64,000 nt of DNA, taken from JBAZJN01 sp041651295. GTDB taxonomy: Bacteria > Patescibacteriota > UBA1384 > XYA2-FULL-43-10 > CAINNR01. Of the stretch, positions 42,234 to 50,152 are shown in pieces (positions within the stretch are counted from its first letter, which is position 1; each line of letters begins with the position of its first letter). The DNA is taken from positions 5,474 through 69,473 of the forward strand of contig JBAZJN010000004.1 in NCBI GenBank assembly GCA_041651295.1, read 5' to 3'. Below the pieces are notes generated by a model. That model saw only the letters and a list, made by a program, of their open reading frames with translations. It ran no database searches and was not told where the DNA came from. The position numbers and the translations under genes were made by a program.

Positions 42234-43250
42234 ATGGCAAAGAACGAAGTTGTTACAATTGGTGACGCATTTCAAGACCTATTCGTGTTTTCTGATGATT
42301 TTAAAGTCATAAACGATCGGGTTTTTAAATCGGGGAAAAGTTTATCTTTTGATTATGGTGCAAAAAATGATATTAAACAACTGGTTTATGATATTGGCGG
42401 ATCGGCTGTAAATTCAGCAATCAGCTTTTCACGCCTGGGATGCAATTGTGGAATTTCAACCTTTTTAGGCGACGACGGAGTAGCGGAGAAAATCAAACTA
42501 AAATTAACTGAAGAAAATATTGAGTTTGTCGGAAAAATATACTCTGGTGAAACTAATACATCGATAATTTTAAGTTGCAACGGTGACAGAACGATTCTAT
42601 CGTACCATGGAAAAAATGACTATGGTGATTTGCCAATCTCCAAGTCACTAAAAACAGATTGGTTTTATTTGGCGCCTATCGGAATCGATTTTGAGCGGTT
42701 GGAAAATAAAATTATTGAGAATATTGCCAAAAACGGTACGGGATTAATTTGGAATCCTGGTCCGACACAGATAAAAAATAAGGCCGCGTCGTTCCGGCAT
42801 CTTCTTCGTTTGTGTAATATCTTAATCCTTAATCGCGAAGAAGCATTTGAATTTTCCTCATCCGGTAAAATTGAGGATTCAATGCTGAAACTAAATGAAC
42901 TTGGTGCCAAATTAATTATTATAACCGATGGTAAAAACGGTTCGTTCTCCTATGATGGGAAGATATTTTATAAGATAGATATCTCAGACGATAAAAGAAT
43001 AGACGCAACAGGTGCCGGTGATGCTTTTGGAAGTACATTCGCGGCCAGAGCAATAAGGAAATGTAAAGAAAAACCGACAGGATTTGTCCCAGATCGAGAA
43101 GATATTTTAGAGTCGCTTAAATGGGCTGTAGCAAATTCTGGTTCCGTTGTCAGTCAAGTAGGCGCCAGTGTCGGGTTGTTAAAGACCGAGGCAATTGAGG
43201 ACAAAGTCGGAAAACTGGTAAAATTAGAACCAACGCTATACAATAAATAA
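42234..43250 (+). CDS. PfkB-family sugar kinase
   Basis: This 338-aa ribokinase-fold protein has GDAFQDLFVF at the N-terminus, GGSAVNSAISFSRLGC, LGDDGVAEKI, NREEAFEF and the catalytic DATGAGDAFGSTFAAR. The family phosphorylates sugars or sugar phosphates; lying 4 nt after fba suggests a role in entry to glycolysis, perhaps as a fructose- or fructose-6-phosphate kinase, but the substrate cannot be read from sequence. A terminator ends the cluster 23 nt downstream. Confidence 0.88.
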   Translation: MAKNEVVTIGDAFQDLFVFSDDFKVINDRVFKSGKSLSFDYGAKNDIKQLVYDIGGSAVNSAISFSRLGCNCGISTFLGDDGVAEKIKLKLTEENIEFVGKIYSGETNTSIILSCNGDRTILSYHGKNDYGDLPISKSLKTDWFYLAPIGIDFERLENKIIENIAKNGTGLIWNPGPTQIKNKAASFRHLLRLCNILILNREEAFEFSSSGKIEDSMLKLNELGAKLIIITDGKNGSFSYDGKIFYKIDISDDKRIDATGAGDAFGSTFAARAIRKCKEKPTGFVPDREDILESLKWAVANSGSVVSQVGASVGLLKTEAIEDKVGKLVKLEPTLYNK

Positions 43251-43272
43251 AAATGAGGGCGAAAATAAATAT

Positions 43273-43298
43273 AAAAGAGTTTTATTAATGCTCTTTTT
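43273..43298 (+). terminator. Terminator of the glycolysis-hydrogenase cluster
   Basis: AAAAGAG and CTCTTTT pair around an 11-nt loop, followed by TTTG. It lies 22 nt after the PfkB stop. Confidence 0.65.
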
Positions 43299-43304
43299 GT
43301 TTAT

Positions 43305-43715
43305 ATGAAAAAACACATAGCAATTTTTGTCGGGACGGCTATCGACGATATTTTGTCTGGTAAAAAGACCATCGAAAGCAGATTTTCAATTTCTAGAGTC
43401 TTGCCATATGGCGAGATATCAAAAGACGATATAATTTTTTTGAAAAAATCTGGCGGGGATATAATTGGACAAGCAATTGCAGATAATGTCCTCTACTACG
43501 ATAATCTGACGAAAAATTCTGTCGAGATCTTAAAAAGAGAATATACTGATCAGATTTTAGCTACAAATAGTTATTGGGAATCAAAGAAAAACAGCAAATT
43601 TGGCACATTGATTTTCTTGAAAAAACCTAAACGGTTTGCTTTCTCTGTAAAGTTTAAAAAGAAAGATAGACGACCGTGGATTTTAACTGACGGACTTAAA
43701 AAACCTAAGGACTAG
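43305..43715 (+). CDS. ASCH/PUA-like domain protein
   Basis: The 136-aa basic protein contains DILSGKKTIESRFS, the GKKTxExR motif of ASCH domains, then DIIFLKKSGGDIIGQA. ASCH proteins are PUA-related and thought to bind RNA or modified nucleotides. The C-terminal third is Lys/Arg-rich. The start has no Shine-Dalgarno and sits 7 nt after the upstream terminator. Confidence 0.72.
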   Translation: MKKHIAIFVGTAIDDILSGKKTIESRFSISRVLPYGEISKDDIIFLKKSGGDIIGQAIADNVLYYDNLTKNSVEILKREYTDQILATNSYWESKKNSKFGTLIFLKKPKRFAFSVKFKKKDRRPWILTDGLKKPKD

Positions 43716-43719
43716 GCCT

Positions 43720-43782
43720 AAGAGCGGGCGGGCTTCCCGAATGAATGGCCGTAAAAAAGCCTCGGGTCCAGATTCCGCTTTT
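43720..43782 (+). promoter_or_regulatory. Structured leader before the RHH-nucleotidyltransferase
   Basis: AAGAGCGG pairs with CCGCTTTT to enclose two crossing helices: GGCTT (43731-43735) with AAGCC (43757-43761), and CCCGA (43736-43740) with TCGGG (43762-43766). Together the inner two form an H-type pseudoknot. No T-run follows, so it is not a plain terminator. Confidence 0.4.
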
Positions 43783-43828
43783 GCAATTTTGATTTAATTA
43801 GATCAGTGAATAATATTTAGGGGATACC

Positions 43829-44674
43829 ATGACAATCGAAAAAGAAAAACTAACAGTAACAATAAAAAAGGATCTTTTTAAAAAGATCGATGGAATCATT
43901 GACGGAAAAAAAATCCGCAACCGTTCGCATGCAACCGAATTTCTAATCGAATCCGGCTTGGGGATCGGGAAAATTAAAAAAGCAATAATTTTAGTTGGCG
44001 GAGAGGGCACCAGGCTGCGCCCGTTTACCTATGAGGTTCCTAAAGTTATGTTGCCGATCCATGGCAAGCCAATGGTTCAGCATATCATCGAACAATTGCA
44101 AGCTCATGGCGTTAACGAGATAATTTTGGCTGCGCGATATAAGGCTGAGCAAATCAAAGATTATTTTGGCGACGGTAAAAAGTTTGGACTAAAAATTTAT
44201 TATGTCATTGAAAAAACTCCGCTTGGAACAGCTGGACCACTCCGACTGGCTAAAAAATTCCTGAATGAATCCTTTTATATTGTTTGGGGCGATATTCTTT
44301 CACATCTCGATTTGACCGACTTTGCTAGTTTTCATCGAGAACACGGAGGTTTGGCGACAGTTGCTCTAACAACTGTGTCTGACCCTTCTCGTTACGGAGT
44401 GGCGATGTTAAACGGCAACAAAGTTATCGGTTTTATTGAAAAACCAAAAAAGGAAAATGCGCCGAGTAATTTAATAAATTCCGGCATAGCAATTATGGAA
44501 CCCGAAATTATTGATAAATATGTCCCCAAAACTGGCAAAACGATGGTTGAGTACGACATTTATCCGAAATTAGCCGCCGAAGGAAAGTTGTACGGCTATC
44601 CGTTTCAGGGCCAATGGTTTGATACCGGGACTCACGAAGCCTATGAAAAAGCGATTAAAGAGTGGAAAAGCTAA
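43829..44674 (+). CDS. Ribbon-helix-helix domain fused to a sugar nucleotidyltransferase
   Basis: This 281-aa protein joins an N-terminal MetJ/Arc/CopG-like ribbon-helix-helix (residues 1-48: KLTVTIKKDLFKKIDGIIDG, then RNRSHATEFLIESGL) to an NDP-sugar synthase domain (IILVGGEGTRLRPFTYEVPK, PMVQHIIEQLQAHG, YYVIEKTPLGTAGPL, FYIVWGDIL, GFIEKPK). The enzyme part resembles glucose-1-phosphate thymidylyl/uridylyl and mannose-1-phosphate guanylyltransferases. A DNA-binding head on such an enzyme suggests autoregulation or dimerisation. The ATG follows a TTAGGGGATACC ribosome site. Confidence 0.9.
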   Translation: MTIEKEKLTVTIKKDLFKKIDGIIDGKKIRNRSHATEFLIESGLGIGKIKKAIILVGGEGTRLRPFTYEVPKVMLPIHGKPMVQHIIEQLQAHGVNEIILAARYKAEQIKDYFGDGKKFGLKIYYVIEKTPLGTAGPLRLAKKFLNESFYIVWGDILSHLDLTDFASFHREHGGLATVALTTVSDPSRYGVAMLNGNKVIGFIEKPKKENAPSNLINSGIAIMEPEIIDKYVPKTGKTMVEYDIYPKLAAEGKLYGYPFQGQWFDTGTHEAYEKAIKEWKS

Positions 44675-44687
44675 AAGTTAAGCAATA

Positions 44688-44719
44688 AAAAAATACCGCT
44701 AGAAGCGGTATTTTTTTAT
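44688..44719. terminator. Terminator after the nucleotidyltransferase
   Basis: ATACCGC-TAGAA-GCGGTAT is followed by TTTTTTT, with an A-run on the other side. Confidence 0.92.
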
Positions 44720-44868
44720 GAACCTAGTATTTATCTAGTTGTACTAATTGCTAAACCAAGTTTGGCTGTTGGTTGATTTGTTTCATCCATATTACTATTA
44801 ATTTTCCATCAATATCGCTTAAGAGCAAATAGAAAACACCCGAATCCGAAAACCCAATCTCAATTTCT

Positions 44869-44944
44869 GTCATGCTGAATTTATTTCAGCATCTTGATCC
44901 TGTATAGATAGTATTTTGAGATTCTGAAACGAGTTCAGAATGAC
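44869..44944. repeat. Bipartite palindromic repeat, GTCAT...ATGAC ends (copy 2)
   Basis: The 76-bp unit has a GCTGAA/TTCAGC hairpin and an ATTCTGAA/TTCAGAAT hairpin between GTCAT and ATGAC ends. It fills most of the 356-bp gap between the nucleotidyltransferase and cassette D; the rest, apart from the terminator and promoter listed, shows nothing recognisable. Confidence 0.75.
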
Positions 44945-44979
44945 ATTATGGGAGGTTTTCGGATTCAGGCGAAAAATAT

Positions 44980-45008
44980 TTGAAAAATAAACAAAAGTGT
45001 GATATAAA
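44980..45008 (+). promoter_or_regulatory. Promoter of cassette D
   Basis: TTGAAA and TATAAA are 17 nt apart. The TGTGATATAAAA sequence around the -10 box recurs exactly at the cassette F promoter. Confidence 0.82.
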
Positions 45009-45030
45009 ATAGGCAGTCAGGAGGTACTGT

Positions 45031-45225
45031 ATGTCTGATTTCATCCATCGGCCAAACATTACGCCAGTCGTCACTCCAGCAGTCAATCTGGCCCATCAGA
45101 CCGCGTGGTTCTTTGAGCGCGTGCCGTACTGGCGGCTGTCCGGAACTCTGGGCAACCTAGTCATCCCCGCAAGCAGCGGGGGCAAAACCGGTCCGGTGCA
45201 CTTCGTCACCTATTTCGGCTTCTAG
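45031..45225 (+). CDS. GC-rich orphan protein, cassette D
   Basis: This 64-aa protein is unrecognised. It starts MSDFIHRPNITPVVTPAVN and contains FFERVPYWRLSGTLGNLVIP and a Gly/Ser turn before HFVTYFGF; it is neutral with no membrane segment. An AGGAGGTACTGT site precedes the ATG. The unit is complete on its own: promoter 44980, gene, terminator 45252. It lies between the nucleotidyltransferase and tig and is GC-rich relative to both. Confidence 0.65.
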   Translation: MSDFIHRPNITPVVTPAVNLAHQTAWFFERVPYWRLSGTLGNLVIPASSGGKTGPVHFVTYFGF

Positions 45226-45251
45226 CCGAGCCAACGGACATCTGACCCACG

Positions 45252-45277
45252 CGCGAGATAGCATCCTCGCGTTTTTT
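45252..45277 (+). terminator. Terminator of cassette D
   Basis: CGCGAG-ATAGCATC-CTCGCG followed by TTTTTT. Confidence 0.92.
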
Positions 45278-45335
45278 CTTTTCAAGAGTGATTTTTTTTG
45301 CTAAGATGATACTGCTATAAATAATCAGGACATAT

Positions 45336-46535
45336 ATGAAAGTCAAAAAAGAAGATCTAAAAAAGGGAAAAATCAAATTAAACATTACTGTTGAAGCACC
45401 GGGACTCTTAGTTTACAATCGGACAGCTTATCAAGACTTGACTAAAGATGTAAAAATCGCCGGCTTCCGCCCGGGCAAAGCGCCGAGAAAGTTAGCCGAA
45501 GAAACAGTTGGGGCAGGAAGGTTGGCATCGGAGGCACTGGATAAAACTATTCAAAAAGAATATTACTTAGCCTTGCAACAGGAAAATCTGATTCCGGTTA
45601 CTCCACCCAAAATCACTATTTCTCAGTATCCGAATTGGGGATTGGAATTGGATGAAATTGAATCAAGCCTAATTTTCGAAGCCGAATTTGAAGTTATGCC
45701 AGAGGTTAAACTTTCGGATTATTCCAAAGTTAAAATTAGTAAAAAGGAGCAAAAGAAAGCGCAGGAGGATGACGTTGAGAAAATTTTGCTTCATTTGAGA
45801 AAACAAAAGGCAACTTTTAAAGAGGTAGATAGAGGCGCCAAAATTGGTGATCGAGCAGAAATATCCTACGAAGGTTTTTTAGATAAGGTCAAAAAAGATT
45901 CGATGTCGGCAAAAAATCACCCGGTAGTTTTGGGCGAAAAAACCTTAATTCCCGGATTTGAAGAAGAAATCGTCGGCATGAAAAAAGCAGAGGAAAAAAA
46001 ATTTGAAATTTCATTTCCAAAAGATTATCACGCAAAAGAATTTGCCGGTCGAAAAGCTGAATTTCAAGTAAAGTTAATTGATCTGAAAGAAATAGGATTG
46101 CCTGAATTAAATAATCAATTCGCAGAAAATTTCGGCCACAAAAAAGTTGTCGATCTAAAGGCGGCTATTAAAAAGAGTCTAAAAGATGAAATCGAGGTCA
46201 AAGAGAAACAAGAGCTAGAGTCGGAGGTAATTGATAAAGTTTTACCACATCTCAAGGTTGAAATTCCTGAGGGCCTGATTGAACAAGAAGTCGATCGAAT
46301 CATCGCCGATATGTCGAAACAGGTTGAAAGCCGCGGTTTGCAACTGGAGAAATATTTGGAAAGCATTAAGAAAACATTGCCGGAAATCCGCAAGGATTTA
46401 AAACCACAAGCCGAGAAAAATATCCGCATCGGTTTTCTACTAGGTAAAATAATTGAAGAACAGAAGTATGATCCCAATGATCCAGAATCGGGGAGAAAAG
46501 CATTGGATCACATTATCAAGCAAGTGACAAGTTAA
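45336..46535 (+). CDS. tig: Trigger factor
   Basis: This ribosome-associated chaperone is 399 aa. The N-terminal domain carries the ribosome-docking motif GFRPGKAPRKLAE (usual GFRxGKxP), the PPIase domain is seen in DRAEISYEGFLD and PVVLGEKTLIPGFEEEIVGMK, and the helical C-terminal domain in VEIPEGLIEQEVDRI. It is somewhat shorter than E. coli (432 aa). A CAGGACATAT site precedes the ATG. Confidence 0.95.
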   Translation: MKVKKEDLKKGKIKLNITVEAPGLLVYNRTAYQDLTKDVKIAGFRPGKAPRKLAEETVGAGRLASEALDKTIQKEYYLALQQENLIPVTPPKITISQYPNWGLELDEIESSLIFEAEFEVMPEVKLSDYSKVKISKKEQKKAQEDDVEKILLHLRKQKATFKEVDRGAKIGDRAEISYEGFLDKVKKDSMSAKNHPVVLGEKTLIPGFEEEIVGMKKAEEKKFEISFPKDYHAKEFAGRKAEFQVKLIDLKEIGLPELNNQFAENFGHKKVVDLKAAIKKSLKDEIEVKEKQELESEVIDKVLPHLKVEIPEGLIEQEVDRIIADMSKQVESRGLQLEKYLESIKKTLPEIRKDLKPQAEKNIRIGFLLGKIIEEQKYDPNDPESGRKALDHIIKQVTS

Positions 46536-46539
46536 ACTA

Positions 46540-46603
46540 GTCATCCTGAACTTGATTCAGGATCCATTTCATGATTAAGATTCCGGATCAAGTCCGGAAT
46601 GAC
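46540..46603. repeat. Bipartite palindromic repeat, GTCAT...ATGAC ends (copy 3)
   Basis: ATCCTGAACTTGATTCAGGAT and ATTCCGGATCAAGTCCGGAAT form two hairpins between GTCAT and ATGAC. It lies immediately after tig and may help end its transcript. Confidence 0.8.
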
Positions 46604-46614
46604 GGTTAGTTACT

Positions 46615-47847
46615 GTGGGTTCAAGCTTCTCACAAATTCTCAAAGAGCGGGATTTTTCTCGCATTTGGACTTCGCAACTTTTGTCGCAGATTTTTTCCAA
46701 TATGCTGACGTATGCTCTAATGCTGCATATTTATGATCTGACAAAAAGTTTGACTACAATCTCTTTGGTCATGATTGCTACAACGCTTCCATCAATCATA
46801 TTTGGACCGTTTTCCGGTGTTCTAACTGACAGGGTTAGATATAAAAAAGTTCTTATCTACACCAACTTATTACGCTTTTTGGTCGCTTTACTCTTAATCC
46901 CGGCGGCCCACAACACTCTGGCGATTTTAGAAATAATATTCGTTATGGCAACAATCGGCCAATTTTTTGCTCCGGCTGAAATGTCATCGATCCCTCTGAT
47001 TGTCAAAAAAGATCAGATCACTGTGGCCAATTCAATCTATATGACGACTCTTTATGGGTCACTCATTATCGGTTACGGTTTAGCCGGACCGATCCTTACT
47101 CTTGTTGGTTCCAGCTGGCTTTTTATCATGATTTCGCTGGCTTATCTAGTTTCAGCCCTAGCCGTTAGCTCGATGTCCAACTATGATCTGAAAGAAGATT
47201 ATAAAAAACTGGACGTTTTTAATTTGGCAAGAAATATTAATTCTATCTGGACTGCAACGAAAGAGGGCCTCGATTACATCAGAAAAGAGAGTCTAATTTT
47301 TGTCCCAATGGTTCGCTTGGCGATCGGTTGGGCAATGTTGGGATCATTCATCGTAATTCTGCCGGGATTTGCCGAAAAAACTATTGGCATTGATGCAAAA
47401 TTATCGGGCGTGACTTTGATAGCACCGGCCGGAATCGGGATGTTAATCGCGGCACTTCTGCTTGAGAAAAATAAATTATGGGTGAAAAAGAAAGTCACTA
47501 CCTGGGGATTTGTAATCTGCGGTTTTGCGCTCTTGGTTTTGTCGCTTTTTAATATATACGCTGCCCTAAAATTCTCGGTCATGATTGCAATAATTTTAAT
47601 GATTATTATGGGCATGGCCGCGGCGTTTGTCTATATTTCATCGCAAACATTATTACATCTAAACTCATCGGTGGGGATGAGGGGCCGGGTTTTTGGTGTC
47701 TCGGCCATGCTAATTAATTTGGCAATGGGATTGCCGGCACTCTTTATTGGTGGAGTGGCCGATTTAACTTCTCCAGTTTTTACAATGATACTTTTGTCTC
47801 TAGTTATACTAATTTACTCGGCATCATTACTTTTTGATGATGACTGA
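46615..47847 (+). CDS. Major facilitator superfamily transporter
   Basis: The 410-aa protein has about 12 membrane segments and the MFS loop motif GVLTDRVRYKKVLI between TM2 and TM3 (usual GxLaDrxGrk). It resembles the MFS_3 group that includes enterobactin exporter EntS and macrolide pumps. Substrate is unknown. The start is GTG with no good ribosome site. It lies between tig and clpP, where clpX might be expected nearby. Confidence 0.85.
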   Translation: MGSSFSQILKERDFSRIWTSQLLSQIFSNMLTYALMLHIYDLTKSLTTISLVMIATTLPSIIFGPFSGVLTDRVRYKKVLIYTNLLRFLVALLLIPAAHNTLAILEIIFVMATIGQFFAPAEMSSIPLIVKKDQITVANSIYMTTLYGSLIIGYGLAGPILTLVGSSWLFIMISLAYLVSALAVSSMSNYDLKEDYKKLDVFNLARNINSIWTATKEGLDYIRKESLIFVPMVRLAIGWAMLGSFIVILPGFAEKTIGIDAKLSGVTLIAPAGIGMLIAALLLEKNKLWVKKKVTTWGFVICGFALLVLSLFNIYAALKFSVMIAIILMIIMGMAAAFVYISSQTLLHLNSSVGMRGRVFGVSAMLINLAMGLPALFIGGVADLTSPVFTMILLSLVILIYSASLLFDDD

Positions 47848-47904
47848 TATTGACAATAATGTAAAGCTTGCTTTACAATGATCTCAATAAATAAGGAGTT
47901 TTTT

Positions 47905-48495
47905 ATGAGCTATTTAGTTCCAACTGTTATAGAAAAATCTCAATTTGGTGAACGGGCCTACGATATTTATTCAAGGCTCCTGAAAGACCGGATAATTTTT
48001 CTTGGCGGACCGATTGATGACGGCGTTGCCAACACAATTATCGCTCAACTTTTGTTTCTTGAATCCGAAGATGCGAAAAAAGACATCAGCATGTATATAA
48101 ACTCTCCCGGCGGTTCCGTGACATCAACTTTGGCAATTATTGATACGATGAATCACATCAAATCGGATGTTTCTACAGTTTGTGTTGGTATGGCTGCGTC
48201 CGGTGGGGCCTGGGTTTTATCCGCCGGTGAAAAAGGTAAGCGCTTCGCTTTGCCAAATGCCGATATTATGATTCACCAACCCTTAGGTGGTACCGAAGGT
48301 CAGGCGTCAGACATTGCTATTACAGCCGAGCACATTCTCAAGACCAAAAAAAATCTCGTCCGGATAATGGCCAAAAATACTGGAAAAAGCGAATCCCAAA
48401 TTGAGAAAGACCTTGACCGTGATTTTTACATGTCTTCAGATGAAGCGAAAAAATATGGCATTATCGACAAAGTAATTAGTAAAAAGACTCTCTAA
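47905..48495 (+). CDS. clpP: ATP-dependent Clp protease proteolytic subunit
   Basis: From the ATG at 47905 (AAGGAG 7 nt upstream) ClpP is 196 aa. The catalytic triad is Ser99 in AASGGAWVL, His124 in IMIHQPLGG and an Asp in LDRDFYMSSDEA. The usual hydrophobic Met after the nucleophile (ASMGA) is Gly here. KDRIIFLGGPIDDGVAN and YINSPGGSVTSTLAI are typical. clpX is not adjacent. The stop overlaps the next start by 1 nt. Confidence 0.95.
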   Translation: MSYLVPTVIEKSQFGERAYDIYSRLLKDRIIFLGGPIDDGVANTIIAQLLFLESEDAKKDISMYINSPGGSVTSTLAIIDTMNHIKSDVSTVCVGMAASGGAWVLSAGEKGKRFALPNADIMIHQPLGGTEGQASDIAITAEHILKTKKNLVRIMAKNTGKSESQIEKDLDRDFYMSSDEAKKYGIIDKVISKKTL

Positions 48496-49637
48496 TGGCG
48501 ATTGACGAACGGACAAAAAAATTAGCCAAATTAGTCGTCAACTATTTTCTAAAAATTAAACATGACAGTAATGTAATAATTTCCGGCTCGACCGAAGCGT
48601 CAGATTTTATTACTGCGCTCTATAAAGAAGTCATTGAGGTCGGCGCTCATCCGATTACCCGAATTTCTCTGCCGGGACTTGGACCGATTTTCTACAAATA
48701 TGCTAAAGAACATCACATAAAAAAATTTCCTGACATTTTCGAATATACTGTCAAACACGCCCAGTATTATATCGGAATTGAAACGGACACAAATACCAGG
48801 GAGATGACCAATGTCGATCCGGAAAAAATCCGCAATCGCTCCATCGTTACTCATCCAATATCTGATTATGTTTGCAATGCCAAAGACAAAATCCGTAGGG
48901 CGACAGTCGGATATCCCTGTCTGGCACTGGCTCAAGAAGCAGAAATGTCGTTAGATGAATTCGAAGACTTTGTTTTTGGGGCAATGTTGCAGGATTGGGA
49001 TAAAGTAGGCAGTGATATCAAAAAGGTTTTGAAAAAATTCCGCAAAGGCAAGCACGTGTATTTGCTAGGCGAGAATGTTGATTTGCAATTTGACATTCAT
49101 GGCGAAAAAGCACTGGATGATCTAGAAGGTGATAATATCCCGTGCGGCGAAGTATTTATGGCGCCGGTTCGAGATTCGGCAGAAGGCTGGATTAAATTCG
49201 ACTATCCGGCGATTGAGACCGGGAAAGAAGTTCCGGACATTCGTTTGGAATTTAAAAAAGGCAAAGTCGTTAAATACTACGCATCAAAAAATGAAGACTT
49301 TCTGGCCAAAATGTTAGAAACCGATAAAAATTCATCATACTTGGGCGAATTTGGCATTGGCTTAAATCCAAAAATTAAAAAATTTACGAAAAATTTACTA
49401 TTCGACGAAAAAATAATCGGTACCATTCACTTAGCTCTCGGTATGGCTTATAAAGACAGCGGCGGTGGCAACGACAGCGCACTGCATTGGGACATTGTAA
49501 AAGATATGCGAAAGGCAAAAATTATCCTCGACGGCAAAGTTATCCAAGAAAACGGAAGATGGGTTTGGTCGCCGTTTCATTGTTATCTGACGTCCCGCAC
49601 CGCCTCGCCAGAGGCGGACTGGTGCGTGGGTGGATGA
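48495..49637 (+). CDS. M29 family aminopeptidase
   Basis: This 380-aa metallopeptidase belongs to the thermophilic aminopeptidase T group. Recognisable stretches are NIPCGEVFMAPVRDSAEGWI with the metal-binding Glu, LGEFGIGLNPKI with a second Glu, GTIHLALGMAY with the His, and HWDIVKDMR with the His/Asp pair. The last ~20 residues after ENGRWVW are encoded by a GC-rich palindrome and look like an accidental extension. The gene is coupled to clpP by a 1-nt overlap, so both probably serve protein turnover. Confidence 0.9.
   Translation: MAIDERTKKLAKLVVNYFLKIKHDSNVIISGSTEASDFITALYKEVIEVGAHPITRISLPGLGPIFYKYAKEHHIKKFPDIFEYTVKHAQYYIGIETDTNTREMTNVDPEKIRNRSIVTHPISDYVCNAKDKIRRATVGYPCLALAQEAEMSLDEFEDFVFGAMLQDWDKVGSDIKKVLKKFRKGKHVYLLGENVDLQFDIHGEKALDDLEGDNIPCGEVFMAPVRDSAEGWIKFDYPAIETGKEVPDIRLEFKKGKVVKYYASKNEDFLAKMLETDKNSSYLGEFGIGLNPKIKKFTKNLLFDEKIIGTIHLALGMAYKDSGGGNDSALHWDIVKDMRKAKIILDGKVIQENGRWVWSPFHCYLTSRTASPEADWCVGG
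49591..49630. repeat. GC-rich palindrome at the aminopeptidase 3' end
   Basis: CCGCCTC-GCCA-GAGGCGG is nested in a CGCAC/GTGCG outer stem. It codes for the last residues of the aminopeptidase (SRTASPEADWCVGG). Confidence 0.7.
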
Positions 49638-49642
49638 TCTAT

Positions 49643-49670
49643 AAAAAGCGGCAGCCGCTGACGGCTGCCG
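49643..49670 (-). terminator. Terminator of cassette E
   Basis: On the minus strand a perfect 9-bp stem CGGCAGCCG with a 4-nt loop is followed by CTTTTT. Confidence 0.88.
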
Positions 49671-49692
49671 AGGTTTGGCTCTTGCTGGAGCG

Positions 49693-49932
49693 CTAGAACT
49701 CAAAGAGCGGTTCCATGCCGATTGGGGCTGTATGCTCCTCAGTGAGTTGACTATCTTCGGGGACGTTCGGATAGAACTGATGCCCCCTGTGGAACAGACC
49801 ATACTGGCATGCGACCTTGGGCTTATCAACTGCGTCCGATGATGGCAGTCTCATCACTTTCCCGGACCTGACTTCTTTCACTCGACTTGTGAGTGGGCGC
49901 TTAGGGCCAATCTGCCTGAATATGTTGACCAC
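49693..49932 (-). CDS. GC-rich orphan protein, cassette E
   Basis: This 79-aa protein is unrecognised. A GTG at 49932 is the first usable start; the AAGGGG next to it is too close to serve as its ribosome site, so the exact start is uncertain. It is soluble and mixed-charge, with VACQYGLFHRGHQFYPNVP and TEEHTAPIGMEP. It is GC-rich relative to its surroundings, has its own promoter and terminator, and is divergent from the rRNA promoter. Confidence 0.58.
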   Translation of the reverse strand: MVNIFRQIGPKRPLTSRVKEVRSGKVMRLPSSDAVDKPKVACQYGLFHRGHQFYPNVPEDSQLTEEHTAPIGMEPLFEF

Positions 49933-49950
49933 CCCTTGATAGTATCTCTG

Positions 49951-49978
49951 TCTATATAATAACTCCTAAAATTAACAA
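49951..49978 (-). promoter_or_regulatory. Promoter of cassette E
   Basis: TTGTTA and TATAGA are 16 nt apart on the minus strand, 18 nt before the GTG. Confidence 0.6.
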
Positions 49979-50023
49979 AAGTTAGCTGAAAAAATCGCAA
50001 ATTTTTATTCTTCGTTTATGGTG

Positions 50024-50052
50024 TTGACAAAAAAAATTATTTCGTCTATATT
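50024..50052 (+). promoter_or_regulatory. 16S rRNA promoter
   Basis: Perfect TTGACA and TATATT with a 17-nt spacer. The 364-bp gap from 49933 to the 16S gene is filled by this promoter, the boxA-like site and the processing stem. Confidence 0.88.
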
Positions 50053-50140
50053 TAGATCACAAAGGCTTACAACTGAATAGATTCGATCTTAGTTGCTTCA
50101 AGATTTGAAACAATCTTTGATTGTCTTTCAGTTGTGGCAA

Positions 50141-50152
50141 GCGCTCTTTAAC
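50141..50152 (+). promoter_or_regulatory. rRNA antitermination boxA
   Basis: GCGCTCTTTAAC closely matches the rRNA boxA consensus TGCTCTTTAACA, placed in the leader about 145 nt before the 16S gene, as in other bacteria. Confidence 0.7.
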
